A stretch of 64,000 nt of DNA from Norana najaformis (GCA_964023275.1 OZ029917.1:18110374-18174373); one strand, 5' to 3'. Positions 36,801-49,769 are shown, counted from the first letter of the stretch. Numbers and translations: made by a program. Notes: a model not told the origin generated them from the sequence alone.

Positions 36801-37450
36801 ACTGTCCATCTTCATTCACGATATGTAGCCGATGTACTCATTTTATAATCGCGTTAGCTAGATGACTCTTGTGGAACAGAAATCTTGCAAAATCTGTCTA
36901 TCAGAGGATCGTTGCATTGTTGTAGAATTGTTGCATTGTTGTCCTCCTTCGCTAGGGCTGGGCTATAAGAGCGCTGCTAAGAGCAGATGTCTTAACTGAA
37001 ACAGCGCTACATAAATGCTTTAAATACTAAGACTAGTAATTTATCCAAAAACGCAAGCTTCTTCAGTAGTTCGTGTCGATTCGGCCTTGTCCTCGAATTG
37101 TCCTAAACTTGTCCTCAATCGGATAAGTTAATTAAGTCTAGATTGCATTAATTTAGTAGGTGTACAGTTACGCAGAGGTCTCTGTTTCCCCGTTACCCCG
37201 ATGCCCACGGAAAGCTGACCCTTCTTGCTAAATTATACAGTGGTCCATCTATGTCCAGCTGACCCATTGCTGCATTCAGGGCAAACCGCCACAGGATCCC
37301 AGCAGATATATTTTCATAAAGAGCGAGTATATCTCTATTGCATATGGCAGTCGTCCGCTGGATCTTGGGTTCATGCTGTGGCTGATGATTCAAAACAGGC
37401 GCAGACGATTACGGCTGCCATAATCAGTTATTCTGAATCTGTATCACTGC

Positions 37451-38848
37451 ATGGGAACGTTGAAGAAACTATGGAAAAATCATGGTTTGCCAGTTGCAAC
37501 TAAAATAAGACTTTTGAGGTCACTGGAATGGCCAGTCGCAACTTATGGTTGCAAAGGGTGGACCGTCAAAAGAACAGATGAAATGAGGATAAATGGATCT
37601 GAAATGAAGGGACTGCAGAGGCAGATACTGAGTGTTTCTTGGATGGCAAGAAAAACCAACGAATGGGGACTGGAACAAACCGGTATGGAACGTCAACTGT
37701 TGAGCAACATCAAGTCAATGAAGTTGACGTACTTTGGTCATTCTTCTTCTTCTCTTCAACCGTCCTCGTTACGAGGGTTGGTCGCATTGTAGACGATTCT
37801 TCTCCATCCACTCCTATCCTCGGTTCTTCTCAGCAACTTCTCTGTGTCCATGCCGGTCCATTCACTGATGTTGTCCATCCACCTCTTCCTTGGTCTTCCT
37901 CTTGCTCTTGCTCCCGGAGCTGTTCCTTGCATGATCTCCTTCTCCAAACAATCACCCTGTTTCCTCATCATGTGTCCAAAGTACGACATCTTTCTTCTTT
38001 TGATTAATTCAAGCAAACTCCTTTCCATACCAGCCGTCTCTAGAACCCACTCATTTGTTCTTTTTTCTGTCCATGATATTCTAAGTATTTTCCGAATGCA
38101 CTTCATTTCAAATGCCATTATTCTATCCTCATCCCTCTTTTTGATTGTCCAGCTCTCACATCCGTACATCATTACTGGCCAAATAAGTGTCTTCATTAAT
38201 TTTAACTTTGTGGGTACTTTGATGTTATGGCACTTCCACAGTTTCGCCAGATCTGCTCCTACTCCCTGTCCTCTTGCAACTCTCACTCTTATCTCTCTAC
38301 TACACTCAGCATCATCTGTCACGAGCGATCCCAAGTATACGAACGTGTCCACTTGTTCTATCCTGATGTCTTGCACCTTGATATTACATTGTGCACCTGC
38401 CATTGCCATGGATTTTGTTTTCCCTATGTTGATCTCCAGCCCCTTCTTTCTGCCCTCTCTATCCAATCGAGACACCAAGTCCTGCAATTCCGCTTCTGTG
38501 CTTGCCATTAACACTATATCATCCGCATAACGTAGATTTGTTATCCTTCTTCCTCCAATTTGAATACCTCCTTTGTATCCCTCTAGAGCTTCCCTCATGA
38601 CCATTTCGGATAATATGTTAAACAAGGTTGGTGAAATCACACACCCCTGTCTCACTCCCCTTCTTATTCTAACTTTGGTCATATTATGAGGGAAATGGAG
38701 ACAATTTAGAGAAAGAAATAATGCAGGGTAGAACACCTGGATCGCGAGCACGTGGAAGACCATATTGAGAAGACCTGGATTGAGAACATAAGGTCTTGGA
38801 GAGGATTGACTACTGTAAGAATCAATTACTGATGACAACTGAAGATGG
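37451..38848 (+). mobile_element. Older RTE-like LINE 3' part, split by a later LINE
   Basis: The left piece 37451-37741 encodes LKKLWKNHGLPVATKIRLLR, WPVATYGCKGWTVKRTDE and MARKTNEWGLEQTGMER, ending LTYFGH. The right piece 38683-38848 resumes with one frameshift: DNLEKEIMQGRTPGSRARGR, then (degenerate) TTEDG. In the intact relative these two segments are contiguous (YFGHMMRKQGDCLEKEIMQG). The 930 bp between are a separate minus-strand insertion. This copy is damaged by stops and frameshifts. Confidence 0.85.
37742..38671 (-). mobile_element. Younger 5'-truncated RTE-like LINE inserted in an older copy
   Basis: The minus-strand frame is open for over 300 codons up to the TGA at 37758-37756. 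It begins in the RT palm (RIRRGVRQGCVISPTLFN), carries the catalytic box NLRYADDIVLMAS, and continues with GLEINIGKTKSMAM, TFVYLGSL, WPVMMYGCESWTIKKRDE, ILRISWTEKRTNEW, YFGHMMRKQGDCLEKEIMQG and GRPRKRWMDN. After the stop the element ends almost at once in AGAGAAGAAGAAGA. An 11-bp duplication ACTTTGGTCAT (37731-37741 and 38672-38682) flanks it. Endonuclease and N-terminal RT are lost by 5' truncation. The uninterrupted frame suggests recent insertion. Confidence 0.9.
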
Positions 38849-39053
38849 GTATATCTAGAGAGCCAACTTCGGTTCGAAGATGGCTAAAGACAAGACAAGA
38901 CGAAATAAATAAACAATAAAATAAGATGTTTATATGTATATATGTATATATATATATGCCAAGGCATCGACCATACGCACATTAACACCTAGTCGTCATC
39001 ATCTGTCATCATCATCATCATCATTAAGATGATAGTCGTTGTTATGATTGCAG

Positions 39054-41515
39054 CACATGGTGCACGAAGCTTCGATGTCAAACGCTGCAGCAGCAGCAGC
39101 GGTTGCAGCAGCTGGCTTCTCATCGGTCATGCCCTACGCCCAATCACCAGCAGCCACACCAGCAGCAGCAGCTGGCGTGCGGCTGGACGAGTATCATCTT
39201 CAGGCCTCGACGACCGCAGCCGGGCAGATGTCCGCTCCAGGAGTCGTGGGCGGAAGTGGAGCAAACGCCACTGGGGGCTCCCTCGTGGCCCTACCGAGCG
39301 CCACGTCGTCAACGGCCCTGTCTATGCAGTCGTCCGGTGGAGCGGAGTCGTCTCATCAGACACTTGTACAGTACAGAGGACTGAGTTCCAATGGCCTCAT
39401 CACTCTGTCCTCGTCATCTGGCCTTACAACACCCACCGCCTTAGACCATCATCACCTCATCAGCTACCAGGTTCATGTCAATAAGCATAACAACAACAAC
39501 AACAATGACAACTACAACAGTAACAAGAACTAAAACAGCAAAACATTTATGTTTGTAGTTATAATCCATAAGTTAATATTCTTTGGGGAATAGTTTATAA
39601 ACGGAGATATTTCTTCGATTGCTTCTAATAAAGATTCGATCACACATTATTATTATAAATGCTAGCTAATAAACACGTTAATTTAATTAAGTCATGATGG
39701 TGTTAATTCAATCTAGATTTTGCTTTTAAGCTATAACGTGTTCCTCTGCTCTTGCGCTATATAATATGAGACGTAAAACAAAAAAGCAACAAAATAATAA
39801 AGCTAGAAAACAACAACAACAACTTAAAGCAAGAAGATAAAAATAAACAACAGCGAAGCAGCAACAAACGAGCAACAGCAGAATAACAACAAGAGACAAG
39901 AAGTCAATAAAGCAAAATATCGAGCAACGATTGAACAACACGTGCAAAGGCAAAACATAGCATGTGAAACAGCAAAACAACAGCATCATCGGCTGTTTCA
40001 CTGCATCTATTTATCTGGCTATGGATATATAGCACCTTGTTAACAACCTCACAACGGCGCTGAAACATGGCTACCTAGCAGATCTGAAAAGCTACGACTT
40101 ACTAAAACCGACGAAAAACCGAGTAAAGCTGAGTTTGCATCAAGATCGACATGGTTCGTGTTTTTACACTTATTATCTCTCAACGTGTGTGTGCGTGCGT
40201 GTGCGTGTATGTGTGTGTGTGTGTTTGGCGATCGTGATGGCAGCCGTGAGTTGTCTGTTGTTCATGTAGGCCATGGCCGATGCGAACGATCCTTCGTCGT
40301 CTAAGCCGTCAGCTTCTTCTTCGACGCAGTCAGCAACCGATGCAGGGCCAAAGAGGCTGCACGTCTCCAACATTCCGTTTCGCTTTCGCGAATCGGATCT
40401 GAGGAATCTGTTAGGGGTGAACAACCATGCTCCTTTCCAGCTTACACTATGCCTTTGCACTATATAAGTAAGGAAGTAAGCAGATAAGTAAATAAGTAAA
40501 TACACAAGCAAGTAAGTAAGTAATTATCTGGACACGTTTTTAGCACCTTTTAGGTACCTCACAAAAGCACAGCATATACGCTAGAAAAAATATTCTAAGT
40601 CATTAACTTTACATTATGCAAGGCTAAAGAATGGAGTAACTTGATTATTTCTAGTATTCGTATTTATGCCTAGAAGGTGAAAAAGAGCCGCGTTTCTTCC
40701 AAAAGCGCTATTTTGAGAGAACACCTGATTATATCTCAGGCATTCACTCGACTTCAAATCCGTTTGGCGTAGAATTGTTGCACTGAACCCGAAGCAAAAC
40801 GGTTAAACTACACCGATGATGTACAGTGTTATGTTCTGCTTTCTAGTTTTTCTAGATATTTGTGATATCGTTGATACGATGGTAAAGATGTTTGTTTGTT
40901 GAAACTGAGAAGAATTTACTTGATTTATGTTATGTTTTCGTGATTTCTTCAGTCGTTTGGACCAATCATAGACATCGAAATCATTTTCAATGAAAGAGGA
41001 TCCAAGGTAAGCAGATGGTCTGTGTGGGTTCTTGTGCTAATTCACAGGCCACGGGTCGATTCATGCATGATGATTTAACCACTTGGATAGAACGAGGCAG
41101 ACGACCAGCCAGCCAGCCAGGCAGGTACTACGCAGGTGTACGTGGTCGACTAGCCCTATGCATGCACATTTAGCACTACGGGGTTTAGCCTTCGAACTTC
41201 AACTCTTGACCTGTCCAATGTTTCGACTCCCCGATCCTCTGTTTCGCCTCACAAATCGCAACCTGCTATATTTTTCGAACGGTCTTGTCGATTTGCTTAA
41301 TTTTATACGGAAAACGTCGTCATCGTCGTCTGTTGCAGGGCTTTGGATTCGTGACTTTTGCCAGTTCGGCTGATGCAGAGAGAGCGCGGGAAAGGCTGAG
41401 TGGAACGATCGTCGAAGGACGAAAGATCGAAGTAAGACAAAAGCATACACTGACCACGTAATAATAATAATACTGATGATGATGATGATGATGACGATTA
41501 ATAACGATGATGATG

Positions 41516-41552
<37 letters not shown>

Positions 41553-44500
41553 CAACAACAATTATAATAAATTGACCAGATATTGCACAAGGGTCTAGAA
41601 AATACCCTTAATGTTGTATTTGGTGATTGTAGCTGCGATTAATCCATTCTGCTATCTGGGACGGGGCACTTGGCATTCGACCCATGTCCTCGCTGGAATT
41701 TTCCGCCTTTATGCCTTCTGATAATGCCTAACGTTGAATAGAACTACTTCCATCTGCCATTTCCTTTCTGTAAACAAACAATGTGCGTTCAACGGCTTTC
41801 CTTTGCTTCCTCTGCTTGCACTTGCTCCACGTCCACGCGGTATACATACACGCATACTCAGAGTTAAGCCCACACCACGTTCCGGTTAGTAGTGGAACGC
41901 GCCCATATTCATGGGGCCTATACATATATACGTGTACACATAATTAAATACATAGGCTATAGGTCTTGTATATACTGTACTATTAGATCATTTGAATTTC
42001 GTTGTACCGTTGAATAATTAACAGACGATGCGGATCGGCTCTCCAGCCTTGGTTGACTTTGACATGTAAAACTATAGGATATATAGGCCAACGCTCCGAA
42101 GTTAGGTCATATATAAGTCGCATGTAGTGTTGGTTAGAGCGCTCTGCTTGTAACGCAGAGGGCACGGGTTCGAATCCTCTCTGAGGTGATTGTTGTGTGG
42201 TCCTTCATGCACAGATGCTTATCGCTATCGATTGATGCTTAGTCGTTAGATCCTGGAGCTTAATAAATGCAGAAATAATAATTTCTGTACTTCGGAGTGT
42301 GTCCATTTCTGGCTGCTTATCTCTCTTCGTCTCTGTGTGTGTTCGTCTGTTCGTCTGCACAGCTCCCACAATTCTCTAAAAGGCTGCCGTTGTATTATTA
42401 GAAATCGATAAGCAGTGAGGAGTAACTTCTCTTAAAGTTTACTACGACTTATCTTTGAAGGTGAACAATGCTACCGAAAGAGTCATACCTAAGAAAACAG
42501 TGCCACAGGCAATCGCTGCCAACGGTAGAGTCTTTCGTAAATAATTAGCTATTAATAAATAATATATACATGTAGTATGTAATATGATATAATATATATA
42601 ACATGTATAAAACATGTAGTATGATGTTGAAATAATATATAGGCCTAATATAACGAATGTTTCTGAACATAATTTTACTTCACATGTTAAAACCTAAAAC
42701 CAGATCTGCCAGGTCAACAAGGAAACGCAAGAAATACTTAAAAGTAGTGACAAGAAGAATTGCAGTTGAGCTGACATGATGCATGTTTGATTGTACTCAA
42801 CAATAATACTATCGTGCAGAATCTTATTAAAGGTCAAAAGGAGGATCTACGGATTCAACCACCTCCAACAGTTTTCCAATTATACCCATACTGAGTGAGG
42901 AAATAAGAAAAGGTTAGAAATAGACACCGGGAAAGTTGAAAAAGGTAGAAAAAGAGCAAAAAGCGTATGGGGATGTGACTTGTAATCTCAGCTTAATTGA
43001 AATGTCTTGTTTGCATTGCCTTGCATTAATTTTCTTACTTTGCAGTAGCTTTTACTCATTACCTTAAATTACCTTCAGGCGTTTAGCCGTTTACGTATAC
43101 CTCACTAAGACTTAGTCTTATTTTAGGCCGACTTCAGGGCCTATGTAGTACCTTATTCGATACTTATTGACCTCAGTGACCTTTCTAGCCTAACTTTCCC
43201 GGTGTTATCTTGCCTAACTTTACACTATAGCCACCTCATTTGATCCTCGTCATGCGTTTTGTAGTTGCGGCGCTGCAGGGAGCCGCCCTGACGGCCGGGG
43301 GATTACTGCATGCCGCCTACCCGACCCTGACCCCCGCCGGGATCCGCTATCCAACGGCTGCTGCTGCCGTCATGGCGGGTGGAGCGACGGCCACAGCGCT
43401 GCCCTACGCCATGTAAGTGGGCATATATCATAACACCAGATAAAGTGATGGGTACTAACTAATTTGAAAGTAGGTTAACTACAACTGTTTTTAAACTGCT
43501 TGTGAAGTGATTAAACCAGTTTTACAAAAAGTAGTTAACTACTTTTAAAACTGCTTTTGTAACTGCTCTGTGCTCTTGTCGTTTTGGACAAGCCACGAAG
43601 CCGTACGTGTCTATTAGAAGAATCTTTGGGATAGGGACTGGATAGCTGAACAGAAGGACAGGCAGTGTTTTGGGCGTTTTAAATGCTCTAAGTTCATTAA
43701 TTATAACGATTACAATGATGGCAATGATGACGAAGACGACGACGACGATGATGATGATAATGATGACGAAAGCGACGAAGGTGGTTTGCATAAATAAAGC
43801 AGATTAACAGTTGTTTTCCAGAGTAGACACAATACAAATGCTTACAAAAAATTATTCTTAAAATACGTCTTGTACCAAACGCATGGGACCTGTTTACCGG
43901 TCGGCGAATGGTTCAACAGTTCACTGCAGTTCGATTGCTTCTCTCTTCTACACAGGGCTCTCTATCAGGAACCGTTGCTAACGGCAACAGGCCACAGCGA
44001 CAGCCACCAGCAGGTAAGAGTCTGTCGGCCAATTTGCAATCGTTGCAGCTACGTTGCTATAGTAACAAGGAATCGCGAGCCGGTTGAGAGCAAAACGTCG
44101 AGTGTACATTCCTGCTTCATAGAGGCCGCATACACGAGTGTATAACAGTATGCTTCGGGCATTCTGCTTAGACATGTGGCTGACGCAGTGCGGTATTCAT
44201 TTGCATGGTTTGGCCCAGTTATAAGGAATTCCATAACCAAACCAATTGTCTGTGAAGAAGCGGTGTATGGTAGAACATATATTGCCTGCATATGGTTTAA
44301 CAAAATTTGGTTTCATGTGGGTGGATGTCGCTGCACAAAGTTGATTAGTTTCGTGGGCACGAGACCTTCTACTTCATGGCTCGAACCGGCAATGTTTAAG
44401 CTGTCTCCCATGGTTAATGGTTAGAGGGAACAAGAGATGGCGTGGTCGGATAAACCGATGAAGAAAAAACCAGTTCGCAAAGACATGAATGGAGCATTAT

Positions 44501-47500
44501 GGTTTTAATTCAGCACATATCATCTGGATTCGTCATTGTGGGCATATATATTATATATATACACATACAAGTGATTGTCTCTTGTTCAGATATGAGCATA
44601 TATTCTGAGTTGTCGTTCCTCGTTTAACCTTATACTTAGAGCCGCATTTTGTCTTAAGCTAATTAGCATTTCTTTCGAAGTGTTTCATAGTTTTTTTGGA
44701 TCGGTTTTGCATTCGGTTGCATTTTTGAGGCTTTGATGAGTTGTATGCAATCGCTTCAAACAAATCTACTCACAGGCGAAAGATTTTAGACACAAAATGC
44801 TCGGTTTTCAGCTGCAGATCAGACGTTGTTTCCGAGGCAAATAAAATGATCCGTGTTTCGCATGAAGAAAACTGCTGTGGACTGATTTAAACTGATGCAT
44901 GCAAACTGTTCGGAAACATTTATGAATGAACTCATAGGATTTCACAGGAAAAAGGTTTCACACTGGCCGTGCTAACGGAAACACTGGGCACATACAACAC
45001 GCCCAGAACTCATCTGTCAACATGCATGCATAATCAGCTACACATTACACAAACATATGTGCCCACAAGGGAGGAATTTGTAGGGAAAAGGGAAAATTTG
45101 CCATTTGCTGGATAACTAGGTGCGTTTTCCTATCATCAGGTTCTTGTTCGGAAGTCTTTCCCTCACTGCTTTCAACTACGAATAGCATATTCAGATGCAG
45201 CCTGTGGTGTACACTATTAACACATTCGCGTGACATGCCGTCTATTAGGCCTATGTGTGCATAATTTATCAGCTGTATATTTGTGAACTTGCAATGCATG
45301 AGTTTAGCTGTGGAGGGTTAATAATTACCAACGCTGCGCATAATATGTAGAGGTGAAATTTTCAAGAGACTTAAGATTGTTAAGAACATAATTATGGGGA
45401 TCAGACGATGCATCTGCACGCATTTGAGTGTGGGAGCCGCCGATTAATAAGAATAGCATTTATTTCATTTATACCTTTTGGTGTTAACTGGCGTTGTCTT
45501 TTTCATAGAGTTTGCCAACTGTTTCGTCGTTGATATTTGGTTCTGTGCCTCGTATCGTTGATTTTTGGTGTGGATTTATGTGTCCTTAACGCCTGGAAAA
45601 TTTCATTTCTCTCCAGAATGGCTTTCGCTGTTTGTGTGAAGATGATTTGCTCGAATCTTTCGATCATAATTCAACCATATCCAAGACAAAAACCGTATAG
45701 GCCTATAGGCTTAGGCCTAAGCGTGTAGGCGGTTATTATTTGGCCGCTAACACGAACTTTTTTATAGGCCTAACTGCTTTCTGGATGCACTTATCTTGGT
45801 TAACCGTAATTATATAATACATATAATGTAGGCCTATATCGGCTTCAATCGTAGGCCTACATTTGTTTGGTGTTGTAAAATCTTCATTTAAACGGTTTCG
45901 AATAATTTTGTTTACGCAAGTTGTTAAAATTCGATATTTAAATGCTGGGTCGGCTATGAAAAATTCGACAGAAGTCGTAGGGTCTACATTTTTGGTACGG
46001 ATTTTAACCAAAAAACTTCGTTTGTGTCGGAAAAACAATCGGCTTCCGTCGCGTGGCCTGGTCTACATAATATAGGAGTGGCGAGGCAAGTCCTAAGCGG
46101 AATGACTGTTAACATTAATGATTTTGAGTCATGTCTTGTACTTTGTCTTGCAGCCTCATTTTGCTACGGGATATATGACAGCCACCCCCCGGTATGCTAT
46201 ACCCACCGCAGTTGCTCCGGCAGCGGCTGCATATGCTGCCGCCGCCGCCGCCGCTGTGCCAGGGTATGTTGTCACCCCCGCCTCTGTTTCGTTTTCACAA
46301 AGTTAACATCTCTGAGCCTAATTACATCATCGTGTTTATTAAAAGCCAAACTAATCTTCCGTCTTCTGGTTGCTATGACTGATCTTACGGTTGACAGTTC
46401 GCTTGTTAACTGAGACTCGACCGCGGTTTCTTTGATATTCGGGAGAGCTTATTAAAATAGTTCCTCTGCCACACGACATTGCTACAGTAACCATGAAGTT
46501 TTGGCGGCTTTAACTTCTTTATTCATCATAGCTATGCCAGATTGTGTGACGGGCTCTGGCAAAGTGCTTTTGAGTCTAATTTTTCAAATTTGTTTAGATT
46601 TTATATGATGATATACTGCATTCAATTCTGTTTAAAAGTATATCTTAATATAACTATTCCAAACAGTTCCGGAGATATTACCAGTTGAACCTCATGACCA
46701 TCAAATTTATTATTCTGATAAAAATGCGATTAGCCCTATCGGTGAGACTCGTTATCTTCTTAACAATCAGCAATCTTTAAATAAAACGTCAACCGATAAC
46801 CAGTGGGGAAGAGAATATTGCCAGATAAATATTTAAAATGCGCAAATAATGACCTTACAAATGATATATATACACTAGGCTTATATGTCTGTTATTTGGC
46901 AGATGATTTCCAAGTTTAACCCAAATAATGGATTTTTCATCTCTGCTCATTACGACTAAAGTAATGCACAAAAGTAATTAAATTTAAGCATTTGTAGCTT
47001 AAGAACTGTTAGATTTAAGTGAAAACGCTTCGATTAGGATATGTTTGACCAAAATATTTTAAAAAGCAAATATGTGTGATTTAAACCTACATGTAAAACA
47101 CCCGTCTAGTCCATTTTTGGAAAATTGCGTATTGCAAATTTAGATTCATTTGTCAGAGCGTCAAATAGACCTGTAGGCCTAATAAACTGTAGGTTTAGAT
47201 CCTATGTATGTGGTTGAGGCTAAGGGAAATATGGGGGTCTGAATTTCCACTTTCCAGACGTAGGCTGACATGAAGATATCTAATCGCCCATAATTTAACA
47301 ATTATCCTCTACTATGTATAGCCTATAAGTCTTATGCTGCATGGGCTGCATGGGCTTGTGTTTTTGTGCAGCTCTCGAAACTAAGTGAATGATCAAAAAA
47401 TAAAAAACTGTTTAACCTTTTGACACTAAGCGTCTTTTAGGAGCATAAAACATGTAATTTTTATAGCACAAAACTGATTTATTTGGCACGAAAATAAAAT

Positions 47501-49041
47501 ATAGGCCTATTGACCTCGATATTTACTCACCTTGAAGTTTATAGACCTAGGTCTACTTCATTTTTGAGGTTAAGAGTTATTAGGCGCACAGTGACCTAAA
47601 TTGCCAAAGAAACCGTGGTCGTTTAGATTTTGACTTAAATATTTTTAGTCTGACAATGTTTCACCTAGTATATTGCTATTTTTTGCTTAATTCCACGCCT
47701 TGAAAAACAATATATATACATTCTGTATTTTCAACAGGCTTCGTTTTGCTCTTTTTAGGTAATTTTGTATGCAAAGCCACGCAGTTAAACACTTGATTTT
47801 GTTTAGTTTTTCGATGCATGGCTTTGACAGCTGTTGTTCAGTCTGTAGTTTAAAGCATGAAAGGTCGTTTCTTTTTCTTTTGTTTTGCTGAATGTGCCGA
47901 ACGCATGGCATGAATCACTCCGATCTACGTCACTGGAGATGAGAACTGTTGCGATTTGATTGCATGGGAGACGTTTGAGCAGATTTTGCTTCGATTGACG
48001 TCAGTGTTTTGGAATGTGCGTTCTTTTATCTCAGACTCAGGCTGTTGTGTCGATGTGTGATAGACTGGCTTGCGATCTGTCGATGTAGTTATCGGGCATC
48101 TGATGCTTCGACTTATAGCGCCTTTCTCTGCAGGGGTTTCCTGCGAAGTGCTTCCCAGCCAGTAAAAGCATTCTTTACAGTGGCCAAGATATTGTAACCT
48201 CAAACATTCTTTCGACAACAAAGTGTTGTGTTCCTAAGTGGCTCATGTTCATTTTCCGTTGAACCAATCCGTATCTAGTCATCTCTTAAACCTTAAATTA
48301 TGACTTAGCGAGATGTAACAATAGTCACTGGCTCATAGATTCTTCCTCTTCCTCTTATCTTTCTTTCCTCTCCATTTTCAAACACCATCCACCGTTGCGG
48401 TCTGACTGTCTGCCTGCCTGACTCTTGTACCTTGACCTGAAACCGAAACCTTCTTACCTATCAATTTTGTTCTGCCTGAGCGTCTGTGAATAAGCTGGTT
48501 CCCGCGACGTAGCTGTCACTGGGCGCTGTACAAATCCCGAGTTTACGATATTCCATAATCGCCAGCCACCCAGCACACACACGCATCTTATCTATCCTTC
48601 CTTCCTTCCTTCAATCGTCCCTTTTTTCGTTCGGTTCTTCCTTCCTTTTTCTTATCTTCTTTCTGTCCTTTCGTTTTTTCGTCCTTGCTGCCGCCTATTC
48701 GTTCTTTCCATCAAGATCTTGCAGCCCGGCGCTTAACTGTACCACCCTCCAGAGCGTCTCCAATACATCCGCTCTCCATAGATACAGACCCACTCAGCTG
48801 CAGTAGACCTCCAGAGTCTCATTTCCCTGCTCTAGGCGTAGCACACGGCTCTCAAGAGCTGTTGTCCTTGTATTTTTTTGTCTGTCTGTGTTTTTTGTAT
48901 ATAATCAATAGCGACCTCTGTAGTGATGGTGTTCTACTAAGGCATAAGGCATCAACGGATGGCGCACCAACAGCAAACAGTAGACAGGTCGAAAATTTTT
49001 TCTTCCCATTGTCTGTCTGTCTGTGTGTCAGCTATCAGTAA

Positions 49042-49109
<68 letters not shown>

Positions 49110-49312
49110 CAACAATAACAATAATAACAATGATAATGATAATAAAAGCAATAATGGATCTAATTAATAAATTATAAGCCGTTGGTTGATTTGTGAATGT
49201 TTGTAGGGCAGCTGGGCCAGCCACCGTCATTCAGGGCTACCCACGTGAATATGCAACCCCCACCATTGGTCCTTACCTTAGGCATTCGGTCGGACCCATC
49301 ACTAACCACACG
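39054..49312 (+). CDS. RBFOX: RBFOX-family RNA-binding protein (nine exons, 3' end not seen)
   Basis: Fox proteins bind UGCAUG and control alternative splicing. Phase-matched exons: 39054-39470, 40270-40416, 40953-41006, 41339-41431, 42461-42524, 43265-43412, 43956-44013, 46154-46263, 49207-49312 (1197 nt, 399 codons). The RRM is unmistakable: [82 protein letters not shown]. The 54-nt and 93-nt RRM exons have the same sizes as in vertebrate RBFOX genes. The first exon found is Ala/Ser-rich ([16 protein letters not shown]) and may hold the start (ATG at 39057 or 39078), but an upstream exon is possible because a CAG acceptor precedes it. The C-terminal exons are Ala/Pro/Tyr-rich ([50 protein letters not shown]). 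The last donor (GTATGT at 49313) is 90 bp before the scaffold gap, so the terminal exon(s) are missing. Confidence 0.9.
40463..40525 (+). repeat. (AAGT)n tract with LINE-tail signature
   Basis: GCACTATATAAGTAAGGAAG is followed by degenerate AAGT repeats. The TATATAAGT lead-in is the same as at LINE 3' ends elsewhere in the window, so this is probably the last bases of a LINE in the Rbfox intron. Confidence 0.45.
41461..41565 (+). repeat. (AAT)n / (GAT)n microsatellite in an Rbfox intron
   Basis: GATGATGATGATG then AATAATAATAATAA and AACAACAACA, starting ~30 bases after the donor of the 93-nt exon. Confidence 0.9.
42117..42189 (+). mobile_element. tRNA-like sequence: pseudo-tRNA or SINE head
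   Basis: TGGTTAGAGCGCTCTGCTTG, then TAACGCAGAG and GGGTTCGAATCC form a D-arm, an anticodon hairpin (CTCTGC/GCAGAG around a 7-base loop TTGTAAC, anticodon read as GTA) and a canonical B box. The would-be 5' acceptor strand (TCGCATG) does not pair with the 3' strand (CTGAGGT), and the T stem has mismatches. So this is more likely a pseudogene or SINE head than a working tRNA. It sits in an Rbfox intron. Confidence 0.45.
43725..43785 (+). repeat. GAY-triplet microsatellite in an Rbfox intron
   Basis: GACGAAGACGACGACGACGA followed by TGATGATGATAATGATGACG. It lies between the 148-nt and 58-nt exons. Confidence 0.8.
48484..48546 (+). repeat. About 65-bp dispersed repeat, copy 2
   Basis: CTGTGAATAAGCTGGTTCCC, GCGACGTAGCTGTCACTGGG and CGCTGTACAAATCCCGAG match the copy at 17400-17466 on the same strand, with scattered substitutions. 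It lies in the last visible Rbfox intron. Confidence 0.65.
49041..49146 (+). repeat. (AAT)n microsatellite before the last Rbfox exon seen
   Basis: A pure AATAAT run of ~65 bases grades into AACAAC/AATAAC. It ends ~60 bases upstream of the acceptor at 49206. Confidence 0.95.
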
Positions 49313-49403
49313 GTATGTACCCTCAACTGAGTTTTAGCTAACACCTATCAGTTCCCTATTTACCCAATTATAGACGCCATTATGTAATATATATATATAT
49401 ACA

Positions 49404-49413
49404 NNNNNNNNNN
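49404..49413. other. Assembly gap (10 N)
   Basis: Ten ambiguous bases follow a (TA)n run. The true distance and even the adjacency of the two sides are unproven. It interrupts the Rbfox locus just after its last recognisable exon. Confidence 1.
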
Positions 49414-49769
49414 ATTAAGAAATGGTAAAGAAAATACCGGGAAACTTAATAATCTTAATAAATCTTGGAAACTAAAAAATGTCGACAGAAATCCAAGGAC
49501 TAAAAGGAGGGTCATAAAAGTCTGGTAAGCAGAAATTCTGATCGCTGAAGTTAAGGACGTCCTAGCTTACTTGCCAGTGCTTCTTCCCTTTGTAAGTTCT
49601 GGATCCGCCACTGCCCAAAAGGGGCATGGCCTACGCTCATAGACATGAACTCTCTGGTATCAAAGCACATTCAGTGTGGCCTACTTCCAGACATTTTTGC
49701 CTAATTACTATAAGAGGACACACTACTGTCTGGCTTTAGGCCACTTGAAGTGACTTCATTACCAGGTCT

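Noticed and set aside
37844-38530. 228-codon plus-strand frame
   Set aside because: It is the antisense shadow of the LINE reverse transcriptase read on the minus strand.
39029-39484. 151-codon alternative plus-strand frame over the first Rbfox exon
   Set aside because: The 39054-39470 frame matches the phase of the next Rbfox exon and has the Ala/Ser composition seen in that protein's low-complexity ends; the other frame does not join.
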